A stretch of DNA of 64,000 nucleotides from Sulfurimonas sp. SAG-AH-194-I05. Lineage in GTDB: Bacteria > Campylobacterota > Campylobacteria > Campylobacterales > Sulfurimonadaceae. The stretch is taken from the NCBI RefSeq assembly GCF_029215955.1, contig NZ_JAEMVA010000001.1, forward strand, positions 45,957 through 109,956, written 5' to 3'. This document shows positions 1 through 8,874 of this stretch, piece after piece (position 1 is the stretch's first letter; the number at the start of each line of letters is the position of its first letter). The notes below the pieces were generated by a model. That model was not told the origin of the DNA and made no database searches. It saw only the letters and a program-made list of their open reading frames with translations. The translations under genes were made by a program, and so were the position numbers.

Positions 1-344
1 TACTTATGGAACACTTTGCTTTGATGGAGTACTTTGAAGTTTTAATAGGCAGAGAACATGTACAAAATCCAAAACCACATGCTGAACCAATTTTAAAAGC
101 TTTAGAGGCTTTAAAGAGTGATGATAAAGACATTTGGATGATAGGGGACACAAAGCTAGATCTTCTTTGTGCCAAGAATGCAAATGTAAAATCTATAGGT
201 GTATTAAGTGGCTACGGTGAAAAAGTGACACTTGATAAATATACAGATATTGTAGTTAATGATGCTCTTGAAGCAGTAGAGTTTCTTCAAAAAAGAATAA
301 GTAAAATTAAAATTACCTTTTCTAATTCAACAAAAACAAATTAA
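1..344 (+). CDS. HAD-family phosphatase, C-terminal part (phosphoglycolate phosphatase-like)
   Basis: The reading frame is open to the left edge, so the 5' part of the gene lies outside the window; the first ATG at 6 is not the true start. The visible part, about 113 residues, has the HAD motif IV region (MIGDTKLDLLCAKNA), where the aspartates bind Mg2+, followed by the usual final strand and helix (VKSIGVLSGYG). A conserved Lys before the HAEP segment is HAD motif III. This is typical of phosphoglycolate phosphatase (Gph) and related soluble phosphatases. The N-terminal nucleophile DxD is not visible, so the substrate cannot be judged. A basic tail follows and luxS begins 43 bases downstream. 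Confidence 0.8.
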   Translation, partial: LMEHFALMEYFEVLIGREHVQNPKPHAEPILKALEALKSDDKDIWMIGDTKLDLLCAKNANVKSIGVLSGYGEKVTLDKYTDIVVNDALEAVEFLQKRISKIKITFSNSTKTN

Positions 345-387
345 AATTTGCTAAAATACATATACTAAAACTAACAAGGATTTCCAC

Positions 388-894
388 ATGCCATTACTCG
401 ATTCATTTACTGTAGACCATACAATCATGCCCGCACCAGCTGTTCGTAAAGCAAAAGGTATGAAAACACCAAGTGGTGACGATATTACTGTTTTTGATCT
501 TCGTTTTGTTAAACCAAATGAAGAAATACTTTCACAAGAAGGGATCCATACATTAGAGCATTTATTTGCTGGATTTATGCGTAACCATTTAAACTCATCA
601 GACACTGAAATTATTGACCTTTCTCCAATGGGTTGTAGAACAGGTTTTTATATGTCTCTTTTAGGTGCTCCATCAGAAGAAAGAGTAGCTGATGCATGGG
701 AAGAAGCTATGAAAGATGTACTTACTGTAAAAGATCAAAAAGATATTCCAGAGTTAAATCTTTACCAATGCGGTACATATAAAATGCACTCACTCGATGA
801 TGCAAAAGCAATCGCACAAGCAGTTCTAAGAAAAGATATTGACATTATGGACAATGAAGCACTTACTCTTGACCTATCAGTAGTAGATCAATAA
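388..894 (+). CDS. luxS: S-ribosylhomocysteine lyase LuxS
   Basis: LuxS cleaves S-ribosylhomocysteine to homocysteine and 4,5-dihydroxy-2,3-pentanedione, the precursor of autoinducer-2, as part of the activated methyl cycle in the cytoplasm. The 168 residues match the family length. The metal ligands are visible: His54 and His58 in the HTLEH motif with Glu57, and Cys128 in the LYQCGTY segment; catalytic Cys83 is in GCRTGFY. AAGGA lies 8-12 bases before the ATG. The start codon is embedded in one copy of the dispersed TCCACATGC motif (383-391). The next gene overlaps or abuts the stop, suggesting co-transcription with the MnmD-like gene. Confidence 0.97.
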   Translation: MPLLDSFTVDHTIMPAPAVRKAKGMKTPSGDDITVFDLRFVKPNEEILSQEGIHTLEHLFAGFMRNHLNSSDTEIIDLSPMGCRTGFYMSLLGAPSEERVADAWEEAMKDVLTVKDQKDIPELNLYQCGTYKMHSLDDAKAIAQAVLRKDIDIMDNEALTLDLSVVDQ

Positions 895-1646
895 ACACTT
901 TTAATACGCCCCATCATAGCTTAGCCTTAAGTGAAGATGGAACGTATACAGCATACTCAAAAGAGTATGCACAACATTACCATTCAACTAAAGACGGTGC
1001 ATTGCATGAGTCTTTAGTGAAGCATGTGATTCCTGCTTTTAAGTATAGTAAAAATAAAAACGAAATAAAAATCCTTGATATTTGTTTTGGCTTGGGTTTT
1101 AATGTTTTAGCAACCTTGCATTACGCCACCTTAAAAAACATACATCAAAAAATATATATTTATTCTCCAGAACTCGATAGTGAACTAGTCTCTTCTCTTA
1201 ATAATTTTACCTATCCAAAAGAGTTTACAATATTTGAGCATATTATTAAAGCTTTATTAGAAGAGGGGATTTATGATGATGCTACGTTTCATATAGAATT
1301 GTTTTTAGGCGACGCAAGAGAGTATATTCAAAAATTTTCTGAAAATACATTTGACATTGTATATCAAGATGCTTTTTCTCCTGATGCAAATCCTAGTCTT
1401 TGGACAAAAGAATACTTTAAAGATATTCAGAAAATTATGAAAGAAGATGGAATTTTAACAACATATTCTATTGCTTTAGCGACACGAATTGCACTTTATG
1501 AAAACGAATTCTTAGTTTATTTGAATGAGGGAAAAGATTTTCGAGCTTCAACTTTAGCTTCGTTATCAAACATAGAAGAGTTGTCAGAAGTTAATGTGGA
1601 GCATAAAATGAAATGCAATCCACAGAGAACATCCTTACGTGACTAG
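891..1646 (+). CDS. MnmD-like tRNA (5-methylaminomethyl-2-thiouridine) methyltransferase, start codon anomalous
   Basis: The protein resembles the MnmC N-terminal (MnmD) SAM-dependent methyltransferase that finishes mnm5s2U34 in tRNA; MnmG, which acts earlier in that pathway, is also in the window. Visible motifs are [12 protein letters not shown] near the N-terminus, the SAM loop [11 protein letters not shown], and [14 protein letters not shown], the conserved D-A-F-x-P stretch. The first ordinary start, TTG at 1002, would remove the conserved YHSTKDGA segment. The frame is open upstream to 873 with no ATG, GTG or TTG, so I place the start at ATA 891, which overlaps the luxS stop as an ATGA-type junction would if one G had become A. 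The 3' end overlaps convergent recQ by 4 bases. Confidence 0.75.
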   Translation: MNTFNTPHHSLALSEDGTYTAYSKEYAQHYHSTKDGALHESLVKHVIPAFKYSKNKNEIKILDICFGLGFNVLATLHYATLKNIHQKIYIYSPELDSELVSSLNNFTYPKEFTIFEHIIKALLEEGIYDDATFHIELFLGDAREYIQKFSENTFDIVYQDAFSPDANPSLWTKEYFKDIQKIMKEDGILTTYSIALATRIALYENEFLVYLNEGKDFRASTLASLSNIEELSEVNVEHKMKCNPQRTSLRD

Positions 1647-3418
1647 TCGTTGATAATGTCTAAAAAATCTTCCCCAAACTGCTCAAATTTTTTCTCACCA
1701 ACACCATTAACTTCAAGCATAGTTTTTTTGTCATAAGGCTTTTCATTTGCTAAGTGCTTGAGTGTTTTGTCTCCAAAGATTATATATGCGGGAACACCTT
1801 TTTTACTCGCAAGTTCAGACCTTTTTTGGCGTAAAAGTTCAAAAAGTTCTTCGTCATAGTCAAACTCTTCTCGTTGTTTTACTTGTTTGACTTTTTTATC
1901 TACATCTAAACGAGAAGATTTTATGTCAACTTCCATCTGTGATTTTAGTATTTTTACAGCCTCTTGCGAAAGTTTTAAAACACTGTATTCACCAATGTTT
2001 AAAATACGAAGTTCTATGAGTCTCTCAAGAACAATAAACCATTCTTTTTTACTCAGTTGTGTTCCTATACCGTACATTGAAAGTTCATCGGCTTTGTTTG
2101 CTAAAAGTTTTTGTTCTTTAGAGCCTCGTAAAATATCGATAATATAATTCTTACCAAAATTTTGGTCTGTTTTATAAATAGCACTTAAAATCATTTGTGC
2201 TTCTTTTGTAATGTCTTGTCTTTTTGAATCTATGTTAAGGCAGTTGTCACAACGTGTTTTACAAGGGTCAAGTTCATTGTTGAAATACTCGGCGAGTTGT
2301 TTGTGAAAACATATTTCACTTGTGGAGTATTTGTAAATACCGTCTATTTTTGTTTCTAAATGGCTACGGTATTCTTCATTATCTATGTTATTTAAAAATT
2401 GTTTTTGCATGACCATATCGGCTGCATTAAAAAGAAGCATCACCTCACTGTCTTCTCCATCACGTCCAGCACGACCTATCTCTTGGTAATAATTTTCTTG
2501 TGATTTTGGAAGTGACATGTGGACTACAAAGCGTATGTCACTTTTATCTATTCCCATTCCAAAAGCGATGGTAGCTACCATGATGTCTATTTTATCATTT
2601 ACAAATATTTTAAAGTTTTGTTCTCTTACATGATTGGGAATTCCTGCATGATAGGGGAGTGATTTATAGCCTTTTGTATTTAAAAAACTACTCAACTCCT
2701 CAGCTTTTTTACGAGAACTTACATAAATAATACCGCTTTCATCCACATGCCGAGTTAAAAATGCTTGAAGTTGTGGGTAGCCGTTACTTAGTCGTCTCTC
2801 AGCAGAGATAAAAAGATTTTTTCTAAAGACTTTACCTTTAAGTAAAAGAGGATTTTCAAGACGCAGTTGATTCATAATATCATCGGTTACATTGTCTGTT
2901 GAAGTAGCTGTAAAAGCACAAATATTCGCATGTGGAAAGTTGTGTTTTAAGTTACCCAAAGAGCGGTAATCATCACGAAACTCATGCCCCCATTGTGAAA
3001 TACAATGTGCCTCATCAATTACAAAAAAGTTAATGTCGAGTGTTTTGAGTAAGTCATACGTCCATTGTGTATTTAAACGTTCAGGAGAGAGATAAAGAAA
3101 TTTTAACTGTTTCATTCGTAGTTGGTAGAGAATCTCTTCTATATCGTCTTGGCTTTGTGCAGAGCTTATCATATCGGCTGCAATATTTTGTGCTTTGAGT
3201 GAGGCTACTTGGTCTTGCATAAGAGCAATGAGAGGAGAAATAACTATACTCACACCATCTTTTATTAATGTTGGGAGCTGAAAAACAAGTGATTTTCCAC
3301 CACCCGTAGGTAAAATCATGAGTAAATCACGACCCTCTAAAATGGCATCAACACCTTCTTCTTGAAGCTCTCTAAAACTATTATGTCCGAAATTATCTTT
3401 TAATACTTTGTGTTTAAT
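1643..3418 (-). CDS. recQ: ATP-dependent DNA helicase RecQ, probable AUU start
   Basis: RecQ is a 3'-5' DNA helicase for recombination and replication-fork repair. Motifs in order are the RecQ zero motif (FGHNSFRELQEEG), Walker A LPTGGGKS, the DEAH box IDEAHCISQWGH, motif VI QEIGRAGRDG, the zinc cluster with cysteines around CKTRCDNC, a winged-helix region and a C-terminal HRDC domain ending in helix-hairpin-like sequence. The longest frame begins with GTG at 3493, but that adds 25 hydrophobic residues and lies upstream of a perfect -10 box at 3459-3464. Homology starts at KHKVLKDNF, which is preceded by ATT at 3416-3418, giving about 591 residues. The gene converges on the MnmD-like gene. 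Confidence 0.93.
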   Translation of the reverse strand: MKHKVLKDNFGHNSFRELQEEGVDAILEGRDLLMILPTGGGKSLVFQLPTLIKDGVSIVISPLIALMQDQVASLKAQNIAADMISSAQSQDDIEEILYQLRMKQLKFLYLSPERLNTQWTYDLLKTLDINFFVIDEAHCISQWGHEFRDDYRSLGNLKHNFPHANICAFTATSTDNVTDDIMNQLRLENPLLLKGKVFRKNLFISAERRLSNGYPQLQAFLTRHVDESGIIYVSSRKKAEELSSFLNTKGYKSLPYHAGIPNHVREQNFKIFVNDKIDIMVATIAFGMGIDKSDIRFVVHMSLPKSQENYYQEIGRAGRDGEDSEVMLLFNAADMVMQKQFLNNIDNEEYRSHLETKIDGIYKYSTSEICFHKQLAEYFNNELDPCKTRCDNCLNIDSKRQDITKEAQMILSAIYKTDQNFGKNYIIDILRGSKEQKLLANKADELSMYGIGTQLSKKEWFIVLERLIELRILNIGEYSVLKLSQEAVKILKSQMEVDIKSSRLDVDKKVKQVKQREEFDYDEELFELLRQKRSELASKKGVPAYIIFGDKTLKHLANEKPYDKKTMLEVNGVGEKKFEQFGEDFLDIIND

Positions 3419-3458
3419 CTTTTGTCCAATACTAAATATATATAAAAAATATGCTACA

Positions 3459-3464
3459 ATTATA
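3459..3464 (-). promoter_or_regulatory. -10 box TATAAT for recQ
   Basis: Read on the minus strand, a perfect TATAAT sits 41 bases before the proposed recQ AUU codon and predicts a transcript start near 3452. The GTG at 3493 would lie upstream of this start, which argues against it as initiator. No good -35 box is seen, which is normal for the main sigma factor of Campylobacterota. Confidence 0.5.
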
Positions 3465-3473
3465 GTAATGGTT

Positions 3474-3498
3474 GTGAGAGCTTTCGCTCCCACTTTTT
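3474..3498. terminator. Stable hairpin beyond the toxin-like ORF
   Basis: The minus-strand sequence GTGGGAGC-GAAA-GCTCTCAC pairs over 8 bp with one G-U wobble and a GNRA tetraloop, immediately after the stop of the small hydrophobic ORF. On the plus strand the same hairpin has one A-C mismatch but is followed by five Ts. It may therefore protect the 3' end of the minus-strand mRNA or end plus-strand transcripts; the orientation is uncertain. Confidence 0.5.
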
Positions 3499-3553
3499 AA
3501 TACAAACGTTCGGTTAAAACGATTAAAACCATTAGTATAATGAATAACTTCAC
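3497..3553 (-). CDS. 18-residue hydrophobic peptide, Ibs-like type I toxin candidate
   Basis: The GTG-started ORF encodes MKLFIILMVLIVLTERLY. AGGAGG lies 8 bases before the start, an unusually strong ribosome site. The peptide is one short transmembrane helix with a basic N-terminus and a C-terminal Tyr, and it is very close in length and pattern to E. coli Ibs type I toxins (from memory, M-K-L-V-I-I-L-V-V-L-type peptides ending in Tyr). The Shine-Dalgarno sequence is paired in a hairpin (3558-3579), and a TATAAT on the opposite strand would start an antisense RNA over the start codon. It could instead be a ribE-coupled leader peptide. I infer a membrane-active toxin. Confidence 0.55.
   Translation of the reverse strand: MKLFIILMVLIVLTERLY
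3536..3541 (+). promoter_or_regulatory. -10 box for a possible antisense RNA to the small peptide mRNA
   Basis: A perfect TATAAT on the plus strand lies inside the hydrophobic ORF and predicts a start near 3548. The RNA would be complementary to the peptide start codon and Shine-Dalgarno region, as expected of a type I antitoxin. No clear terminator is seen downstream other than the imperfect SD hairpin. Confidence 0.4.
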
Positions 3554-3557
3554 TGGT

Positions 3558-3579
3558 GTATCCTCCTTTTTGGAGATAC
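3558..3579 (-). promoter_or_regulatory. Hairpin sequestering the Shine-Dalgarno of the small peptide
   Basis: On the minus strand GTATCTCC-AAAAA-GGAGGATAC forms a stem with one bulged G, so the GGAGG of the ribosome site is base-paired. Such sequestration is common in type I toxin mRNAs, where translation needs processing or refolding. Confidence 0.55.
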
Positions 3580-3588
3580 CCACACTTC

Positions 3589-4203
3589 TTAAAACTGAGC
3601 ATTAATCCCGTCTACTTCATCCCAACTCAAAGAGGTCGACTTTTGATGGGCTATAATGTGTGAAACATAACGTGCAAACATATCTGTTTCTACATTTACA
3701 TGTGTACCTTTTTTATAGTTCTTAAAAAGTGTTTCTTTCATAGTGTGGGGAATAACTGTAAGTCTAAAAGTATCACCGATTACTTCGTTAACAGTTAAAC
3801 TTACACCATCTATAGTGATAGAACCCTTAGGAACAACAAACGGAATAAACTTTTTAGCAACACGTATAAAAACATCATAAGAGTTACCATTGTTTTTAAT
3901 CTCGCTTACAGTACCAATGGCATCCACATGCCCTTGAACGATATGCCCCTCAAATCTGTCACCCATCATCATCGCAGGTTCTATATGTACTTCGTCTTTG
4001 TAGTTCTCCATAGCAAGTAGGTTTTGACTCTCTGGAGAGAGTTCAACTGCAAAGCCATCAGCAGTAACTTTTACCACAGTCAAACATGCACCATTTATAG
4101 CGATAGAATCACCAAGTTTTGCTTCGTGTTTTGCTTTTATAGTTAAGGTACTTCCAGCTAAACTTTTTACATGTGCGATTTCTCGTATAAGTCCAGTAAA
4201 CAT
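3589..4203 (-). CDS. ribE: Riboflavin synthase alpha subunit
   Basis: This enzyme dismutates two 6,7-dimethyl-8-ribityllumazine molecules to riboflavin and a pyrimidine product. The 204 residues contain the two tandem lumazine-binding barrels expected of the family: the N-terminal MFTGLI start with GACLTVV, and the second copy with GSITIDGVSLTVNEV. The duplicated D/N-G-x-x-L-T-V signature is diagnostic. The ATG overlaps the last base of the upstream Sel1-repeat gene's stop, so the two are co-transcribed and probably translationally coupled. The toxin-like ORF follows 35 bases after the stop. Confidence 0.96.
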   Translation of the reverse strand: MFTGLIREIAHVKSLAGSTLTIKAKHEAKLGDSIAINGACLTVVKVTADGFAVELSPESQNLLAMENYKDEVHIEPAMMMGDRFEGHIVQGHVDAIGTVSEIKNNGNSYDVFIRVAKKFIPFVVPKGSITIDGVSLTVNEVIGDTFRLTVIPHTMKETLFKNYKKGTHVNVETDMFARYVSHIIAHQKSTSLSWDEVDGINAQF

Positions 4204-4889
4204 TAGAAAACTATCTTCCCATTTTCTTGAAGATCTTTAATAATCTCTTTTGCTTTAGCATGCCCTTTATAGGCTGCTTTTCTACATAAATCAAGAGCTT
4301 TATCGTGGTCTTGTGCACAGCCTATACCTTGGTCATAAAGCATTCCAAGGTTGTAAAGTCCTTGTGCTAAACCACCATCTGCTGCGCGGGTGAAACAAAG
4401 AAATGTACGTGCATTGTCTTGTTCTACGCCGTGACCTTCTTTGTATAAAGCTCCAAGGTTATTAAACGATTCTAAATGCCCCCGTTTTGCTCCCTCTTCA
4501 TACCAAAAAGCAGCCTCACTGTAGTTTTGCATACAGCCAAGTCCACGCTCTAGCATAAGTGCAACCTCATACATTGCAGGAGGAACATTACGTGTTGCAG
4601 CTTCCATGTGTAAGTCATGTGCCTTAAACTGGTCATGTGATGCTCCACCGATTCCATTACCATACAGTATAGCAAGGTTAAAAAGTGCATAAGGCTGTTT
4701 TGCCTCGGCTGCTTTTATATAAAGTTCTAAGGCTCTAGGCTCATCTTTTTCACATGCTTGCTCTTTTTGTAACATAAATGCTAAAGATGTTTGTGCATCA
4801 GCATTTCCTTGTTTAGCTAGTTGTGAATAAAGCTCGTACGCAGTTGTGAAGTCACCTGAATTATAGGCATTATTTGCAGTTTCAATCAT
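4203..4889 (-). CDS. Sel1-like TPR repeat protein
   Basis: The 228-residue protein consists almost wholly of about six Sel1-type repeats (A-x-x-x-L-G-x-x-Y-x-x-G patterns such as NLGALYKEGHGVEQD and NLGMLYDQGIGCAQD), which fold as helical pairs for protein binding. Several cysteines recur at the repeat ends (ACEKD, GLGCMQN, GIGCAQD), as in the cysteine-rich Hcp proteins of Helicobacter. No signal peptide is obvious, so it is probably cytoplasmic, although related proteins can be exported. It is the first gene of a pair with ribE, a link without known functional logic. The partner is unknown. Confidence 0.85.
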   Translation of the reverse strand: MIETANNAYNSGDFTTAYELYSQLAKQGNADAQTSLAFMLQKEQACEKDEPRALELYIKAAEAKQPYALFNLAILYGNGIGGASHDQFKAHDLHMEAATRNVPPAMYEVALMLERGLGCMQNYSEAAFWYEEGAKRGHLESFNNLGALYKEGHGVEQDNARTFLCFTRAADGGLAQGLYNLGMLYDQGIGCAQDHDKALDLCRKAAYKGHAKAKEIIKDLQENGKIVF

Positions 4890-5115
4890 TATGTACCCGT
4901 TGTGTTATGCGCTTATATTTACATAAAATGTATCTACACATCTTAAAAAGCATAACTAATTTAGTTTATATTATGCAAATTATACGGAAAAATGATAAAA
5001 TTCCGCTAAATAAAAAAATTAATTTTTTCTCTCTTGCTACGGGCAAAACTTTAGCCACTCCATTACAACGAGATAAGTTTAAAGTTGATAAGAATAATAT
5101 ACTAGGAATGTAAGT

Positions 5116-6993
5116 ATGAATTATGATGTAATAGTAGTCGGTGGTGGTCACGCAGGTGTTGAAGCAGCACTCTCATCTGCAAGAATGGGTAACAAAACAA
5201 TTATGGTGTCAATGCTTGCAGAAAATGTTGGTGCTACTTCGTGTAATCCTGCTGTTGGTGGTTTAGCAAAGGGGCATTTAGTTCGAGAGTTAGATGCACT
5301 CGGTGGTGAAATGGGTCTTATAACAGATGAGGCAGGAATCCAATTTAGAATTCTTAACCAAACAAAAGGTCCAGCTGTTCGTGGAAGTAGAGCACAAATA
5401 GACATGGATAAGTACCGTGTAATAGCAAGAAATACAGTTTTAAATACAAAAAATTTAGAACTTGTTCAAGAAACTGTTGAGAGCCTTATTATAGAAAATG
5501 AAACTGTTCTTGGTGTAAATACAGATATAGGAAACACCTATAATGCAAAAAAAGTCATTATTACTTCGGGTACTTTTTTAAATGGAATTATTCATATTGG
5601 TACCGTTCAAAAGAAAGCTGGTCGTTTTGGAGAAGAACGCAGTGAGGGTTTAAGTGCGTCACTTAAAAATGACTGTAACTTAACACTTGATAGACTTAAA
5701 ACGGGAACATGTGCAAGGGTTGACAGTTCAACGATTGATTTTTCAGTTATGGAAGAACAAGGTGGCGATGAACTTCCTAGTCCTTTTAGTTTTAGAACTG
5801 ACCGTGAAGAGTTTCGTAGAAGTAAAAAGCAACTTCCTTGTTATATTGCGTATACAAATGAAACGACGCATGAAATTATAGAATCAAATTTTTATAGAGC
5901 ACCACTTTTTACTGGTCAAATCGAGGGTAAAAGTCCAAGATACTGCCCAAGTATAGAAGATAAGGTACAAAAATTTCGTGAAAAAGACAGACACCACCTT
6001 TTTATAGAACCACAAACTATGGATAACACAGAGTGTTATGTAAATGGAATGAGTACATCTATGCCACCAGAAGTGCAACGTCAAATGATAGAGTCCATTA
6101 AGGGGATGGAAAATGCAAAAATTGTTCGTTATGGTTACGCAATAGAGTATGATTTTGTAGACCCAAGAGAACTCAAGCATTCCTTGGAGACGAAAAAAAT
6201 AAAAGGGCTTTATTTAGCTGGACAAATCAATGGAACTACGGGTTATGAAGAAGCAGCAGCGCAAGGCTTAATGGCAGGAATTAATGCTTCACTTGCACTT
6301 CAAGACAAGGAACCTTTAATTTTACGACGTGATGAAGCATACATAGGAGTTTTAATAGACGACCTTGTTACAAAAGGGACAAAAGAACCATACCGCATGT
6401 TTACTTCACGCGCAGAGTATAGACTCTTACTCCGTGAAGAATCAGCAGACACACGACTTTCTCACTATGGACATGAACTCGGTTTAATCGACGATGAACT
6501 TTATGAAGCAGTAAAACTCAAAGACAAACAAATTAAGGCAGGAGCAGCACTTTTAGAAGAGGTAAAGTTTACTCCCAACAAAGAGTTTATAGCAAGACTT
6601 GCTCTTATGGACGAACAACCTATAAAAGACATTGCAACAGCACAACAACTCGTAGCGAGAAAAACTTTTACAGTTGCAAAAATGTTAGAAATTGTTCCAG
6701 AGCTTGCAGTTCATAATGATTATATTAGAGAAGAAATTTTAATAGAAGGGAAATACGCACGTTATGTTGATAAGCAAAGTGTAGAAATACAACGTATGAA
6801 AAAGTACCTTAAAATTGCTATACCTGAAAACTTTCATTTTGAGGGTGTGAGTGGCTTGAGTAAAGAGGTTGTAGAAAAACTAAGAGAGTTCAACCCTCCA
6901 ACACTTCAAGCCGCTATGCAAATAAGTGGCATAACCCCAGCAGCCATAGAGATACTTCATATTTATATACGAATTCAGAAGAAAAATTTATAA
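5116..6993 (+). CDS. mnmG: tRNA uridine-5-carboxymethylaminomethyl modification enzyme MnmG
   Basis: MnmG, an FAD protein, works with MnmE to add the (carboxymethyl)aminomethyl group to C5 of wobble uridine-34. The 625-residue length is normal. An N-terminal dinucleotide-binding motif ([19 protein letters not shown]) starts at residue 6. The folate/substrate region [11 protein letters not shown], the TGTCARVD cysteine and the [13 protein letters not shown] motif follow, then a helical C-terminus that contacts tRNA and MnmE. AGGAA precedes the ATG. About 225 bases upstream have no supported gene. The MnmD-like protein at 0.9 kb would act later on the same nucleotide. Confidence 0.97.
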   Translation: MNYDVIVVGGGHAGVEAALSSARMGNKTIMVSMLAENVGATSCNPAVGGLAKGHLVRELDALGGEMGLITDEAGIQFRILNQTKGPAVRGSRAQIDMDKYRVIARNTVLNTKNLELVQETVESLIIENETVLGVNTDIGNTYNAKKVIITSGTFLNGIIHIGTVQKKAGRFGEERSEGLSASLKNDCNLTLDRLKTGTCARVDSSTIDFSVMEEQGGDELPSPFSFRTDREEFRRSKKQLPCYIAYTNETTHEIIESNFYRAPLFTGQIEGKSPRYCPSIEDKVQKFREKDRHHLFIEPQTMDNTECYVNGMSTSMPPEVQRQMIESIKGMENAKIVRYGYAIEYDFVDPRELKHSLETKKIKGLYLAGQINGTTGYEEAAAQGLMAGINASLALQDKEPLILRRDEAYIGVLIDDLVTKGTKEPYRMFTSRAEYRLLLREESADTRLSHYGHELGLIDDELYEAVKLKDKQIKAGAALLEEVKFTPNKEFIARLALMDEQPIKDIATAQQLVARKTFTVAKMLEIVPELAVHNDYIREEILIEGKYARYVDKQSVEIQRMKKYLKIAIPENFHFEGVSGLSKEVVEKLREFNPPTLQAAMQISGITPAAIEILHIYIRIQKKNL

Positions 6994-7110
6994 TTTTCTT
7001 CTCAATAGTAACATAATTATAAAATCTAATAAGGCTAAATTTAAATTCATCATATTTTAACACAGTATTTGTCATAATATCGCATAAAATTTACAATAAA
7101 ATGAGAACAT

Positions 7111-7635
7111 ATGAAAAATAATACTCGTAGAGGCTTCATGGGTAAGGCATTTGGTGCTGTTGCAGCTGTTGGTGCAATAGGTTCACTTGTAGCTATGAAA
7201 AAAACTTGGGACCCACTTCCAAGTGTAAAAGCAGCAGGTTTTACTACCTTAGATATGTCTGTATACCAAGAAAACAAGCTAGCAGTTGAGAAATGGCGCG
7301 GTAAGCCTATTTTTGTTTTGAAAAAAACTGCTGCAATGGTAGCAGATCAAACAGAGATTCAATCAGTACGAGACATCGTAGTAGATGGTGCGCACTATAT
7401 GGTAAGTATTGGTTTATGTACACACTTAGGTTGTATACCATCATATAATGCAAACGATAAAGATTTTCTCTGTGCATGTCACGGTGGAAAATTTGACTAT
7501 GCGGGAGAAGTTACAAAAGTTCCACCTCCTCGTGGTTTAGATATTCCTCCTTTTAAAATTGAGGGAAATACTTTAGTTCTTGGCGAAAAAGGCCCTGAAT
7601 ATATGAAAATGAAAGAAACTGGCGTAACACTTTAA
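7111..7635 (+). CDS. petA: Rieske iron-sulfur subunit of the cytochrome bc1 complex
   Basis: This subunit carries the [2Fe-2S] cluster that takes electrons from menaquinol in the bc1 complex at the cytoplasmic membrane. The 174 residues begin with a twin-arginine signal/anchor (TRRGFMGKAFGAVAAVGAIGSLV), then a globular domain with the cluster motifs CTHLGC and CACHGG, whose Cys and His residues bind the irons. PPPRGLD is the conserved Pro loop. It is first in a tight three-gene operon with petB (12 bases away) and petC. A weak CATAAT lies about 35 bases upstream of the start; the promoter is not certain. Confidence 0.96.
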   Translation: MKNNTRRGFMGKAFGAVAAVGAIGSLVAMKKTWDPLPSVKAAGFTTLDMSVYQENKLAVEKWRGKPIFVLKKTAAMVADQTEIQSVRDIVVDGAHYMVSIGLCTHLGCIPSYNANDKDFLCACHGGKFDYAGEVTKVPPPRGLDIPPFKIEGNTLVLGEKGPEYMKMKETGVTL

Positions 7636-7647
7636 AAAAGGGAAAAA

Positions 7648-8862
7648 ATGGCACATTTTACAAAAGCGACAAGTGTTAAAGATTGGCTGGACCAAAGATT
7701 AGCAATTGTAAAAGTTGAAAAAGTTATGGCATCTGAGTATTGGATTCCAAAAAACATCAACTTTTTATGGGCAATGGGGATGATTTTAGCAGTAACATTT
7801 AGCTTACTTCTAGTTTCTGGAATATTTTTACTTATGTACTATCAACCAAATATTGACACTGCATTTTATAGTGTAAATTACACTATTATGAGAGAAGTTG
7901 ACTTTGGTTGGTTGTGGAGACACGTTCATGGTGTAGCTGCATCTGTGATTTTCTTAATTATGTATATACATATGTTTACTGGAATTTATTACGGTTCATA
8001 CAAAAAAGGTCGTGAGATGATTTGGCTTTCAGGAATGCTTCTTTTTGTGACATTTTCAGCTGAAGCATTTTCAGGCTACATGTTACCATGGGGACAAATG
8101 TCTTACTGGGCTGGTATGGTTATAACAAATCTTTTTGCTGGTGGTTCACTTCATGCTGATGGTTTAGTTGAGTGGATTCGTGGAGACTATGTTCCGGCAC
8201 AAGCCTTTCTTTCACGTTTCTTTATGTTACATGTTATTCTTTTACCTTTAGCGATTATGGGGCTTATTGGTCTTCATTTTGCGGCGCTTAGAATTCCACA
8301 TGTAAATAACCAAGATGGCGAAGAAATAGACTTTGAAGCAGAGTCTAAAAAATATTTAGCTGGTGACAAAGCAGGAAGCAAGGTTATGCGTTTTGGTAAT
8401 GACTTTATGTCTAAAGATATGACGATAGTAGGGCTTTACTTAGTTTTCTTCTTTTACTTAGTCTTTTACAACTATGGTTTTGCTATGGATCCTGTAAACT
8501 TTGACCCAGCTGATGGACTTAAAACTCCTGCGCATATTTACCCTGAGTGGTATTTTTTATGGTCGTATGAGATTTTACGTCCATTTTCTGTTGATGTTGG
8601 TCTTATAGCTTTTGGTTTTGCGCAAGTTATTTTCTTTGCACTTCCATTTCTTGATAGAAGCCCAAATGCAGTAGCTGCAAACCGTCGTGGTTTATTTGCT
8701 ATTTGGTTTTGGGTAATGCTAGTAAATATGATAGTTTTAACGGCTATGGGTAAACTTCCTCCTGAAGGAATTTACAGTACTATAGGGTATGTAGCAGCGC
8801 TCTTATTTATGGCGCAATGGCTAGTCTTACCATTTATTACAAAATTTGAAAAAAAAGTATAG
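7648..8862 (+). CDS. petB: Cytochrome b subunit of the bc1 complex
   Basis: Cytochrome b is the membrane core of the quinol:cytochrome c oxidoreductase, carrying two b hemes and both quinone sites. The 404-residue protein has about eight hydrophobic helices. Heme-ligand histidines are visible in helices II and IV (RHVHGVAAS, MYIHMF; MLHVILLP, GLHFAALR). The Qo motif appears as PEWYFLW, a PEWY rather than PDNY/PEWY split, which is the bacterial form. The full N- and C-terminal parts are in one polypeptide. GGGA precedes the ATG; petC follows after 12 bases. Confidence 0.97.
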   Translation: MAHFTKATSVKDWLDQRLAIVKVEKVMASEYWIPKNINFLWAMGMILAVTFSLLLVSGIFLLMYYQPNIDTAFYSVNYTIMREVDFGWLWRHVHGVAASVIFLIMYIHMFTGIYYGSYKKGREMIWLSGMLLFVTFSAEAFSGYMLPWGQMSYWAGMVITNLFAGGSLHADGLVEWIRGDYVPAQAFLSRFFMLHVILLPLAIMGLIGLHFAALRIPHVNNQDGEEIDFEAESKKYLAGDKAGSKVMRFGNDFMSKDMTIVGLYLVFFFYLVFYNYGFAMDPVNFDPADGLKTPAHIYPEWYFLWSYEILRPFSVDVGLIAFGFAQVIFFALPFLDRSPNAVAANRRGLFAIWFWVMLVNMIVLTAMGKLPPEGIYSTIGYVAALLFMAQWLVLPFITKFEKKV

Positions 8863-8874
8863 GGAGTAATTATA

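Noticed and set aside
3419..3493. Longer recQ from GTG 3493
   Set aside because: It adds a hydrophobic stretch foreign to RecQ and starts upstream of a perfect -10 box.
4874..5113. 79-residue or internal 46-residue ORF just before mnmG
   Set aside because: It overlaps the Sel1 gene start and has no ribosome site or recognisable domain. The lower part (from ATG 4975) looks slightly protein-like but nothing supports it.
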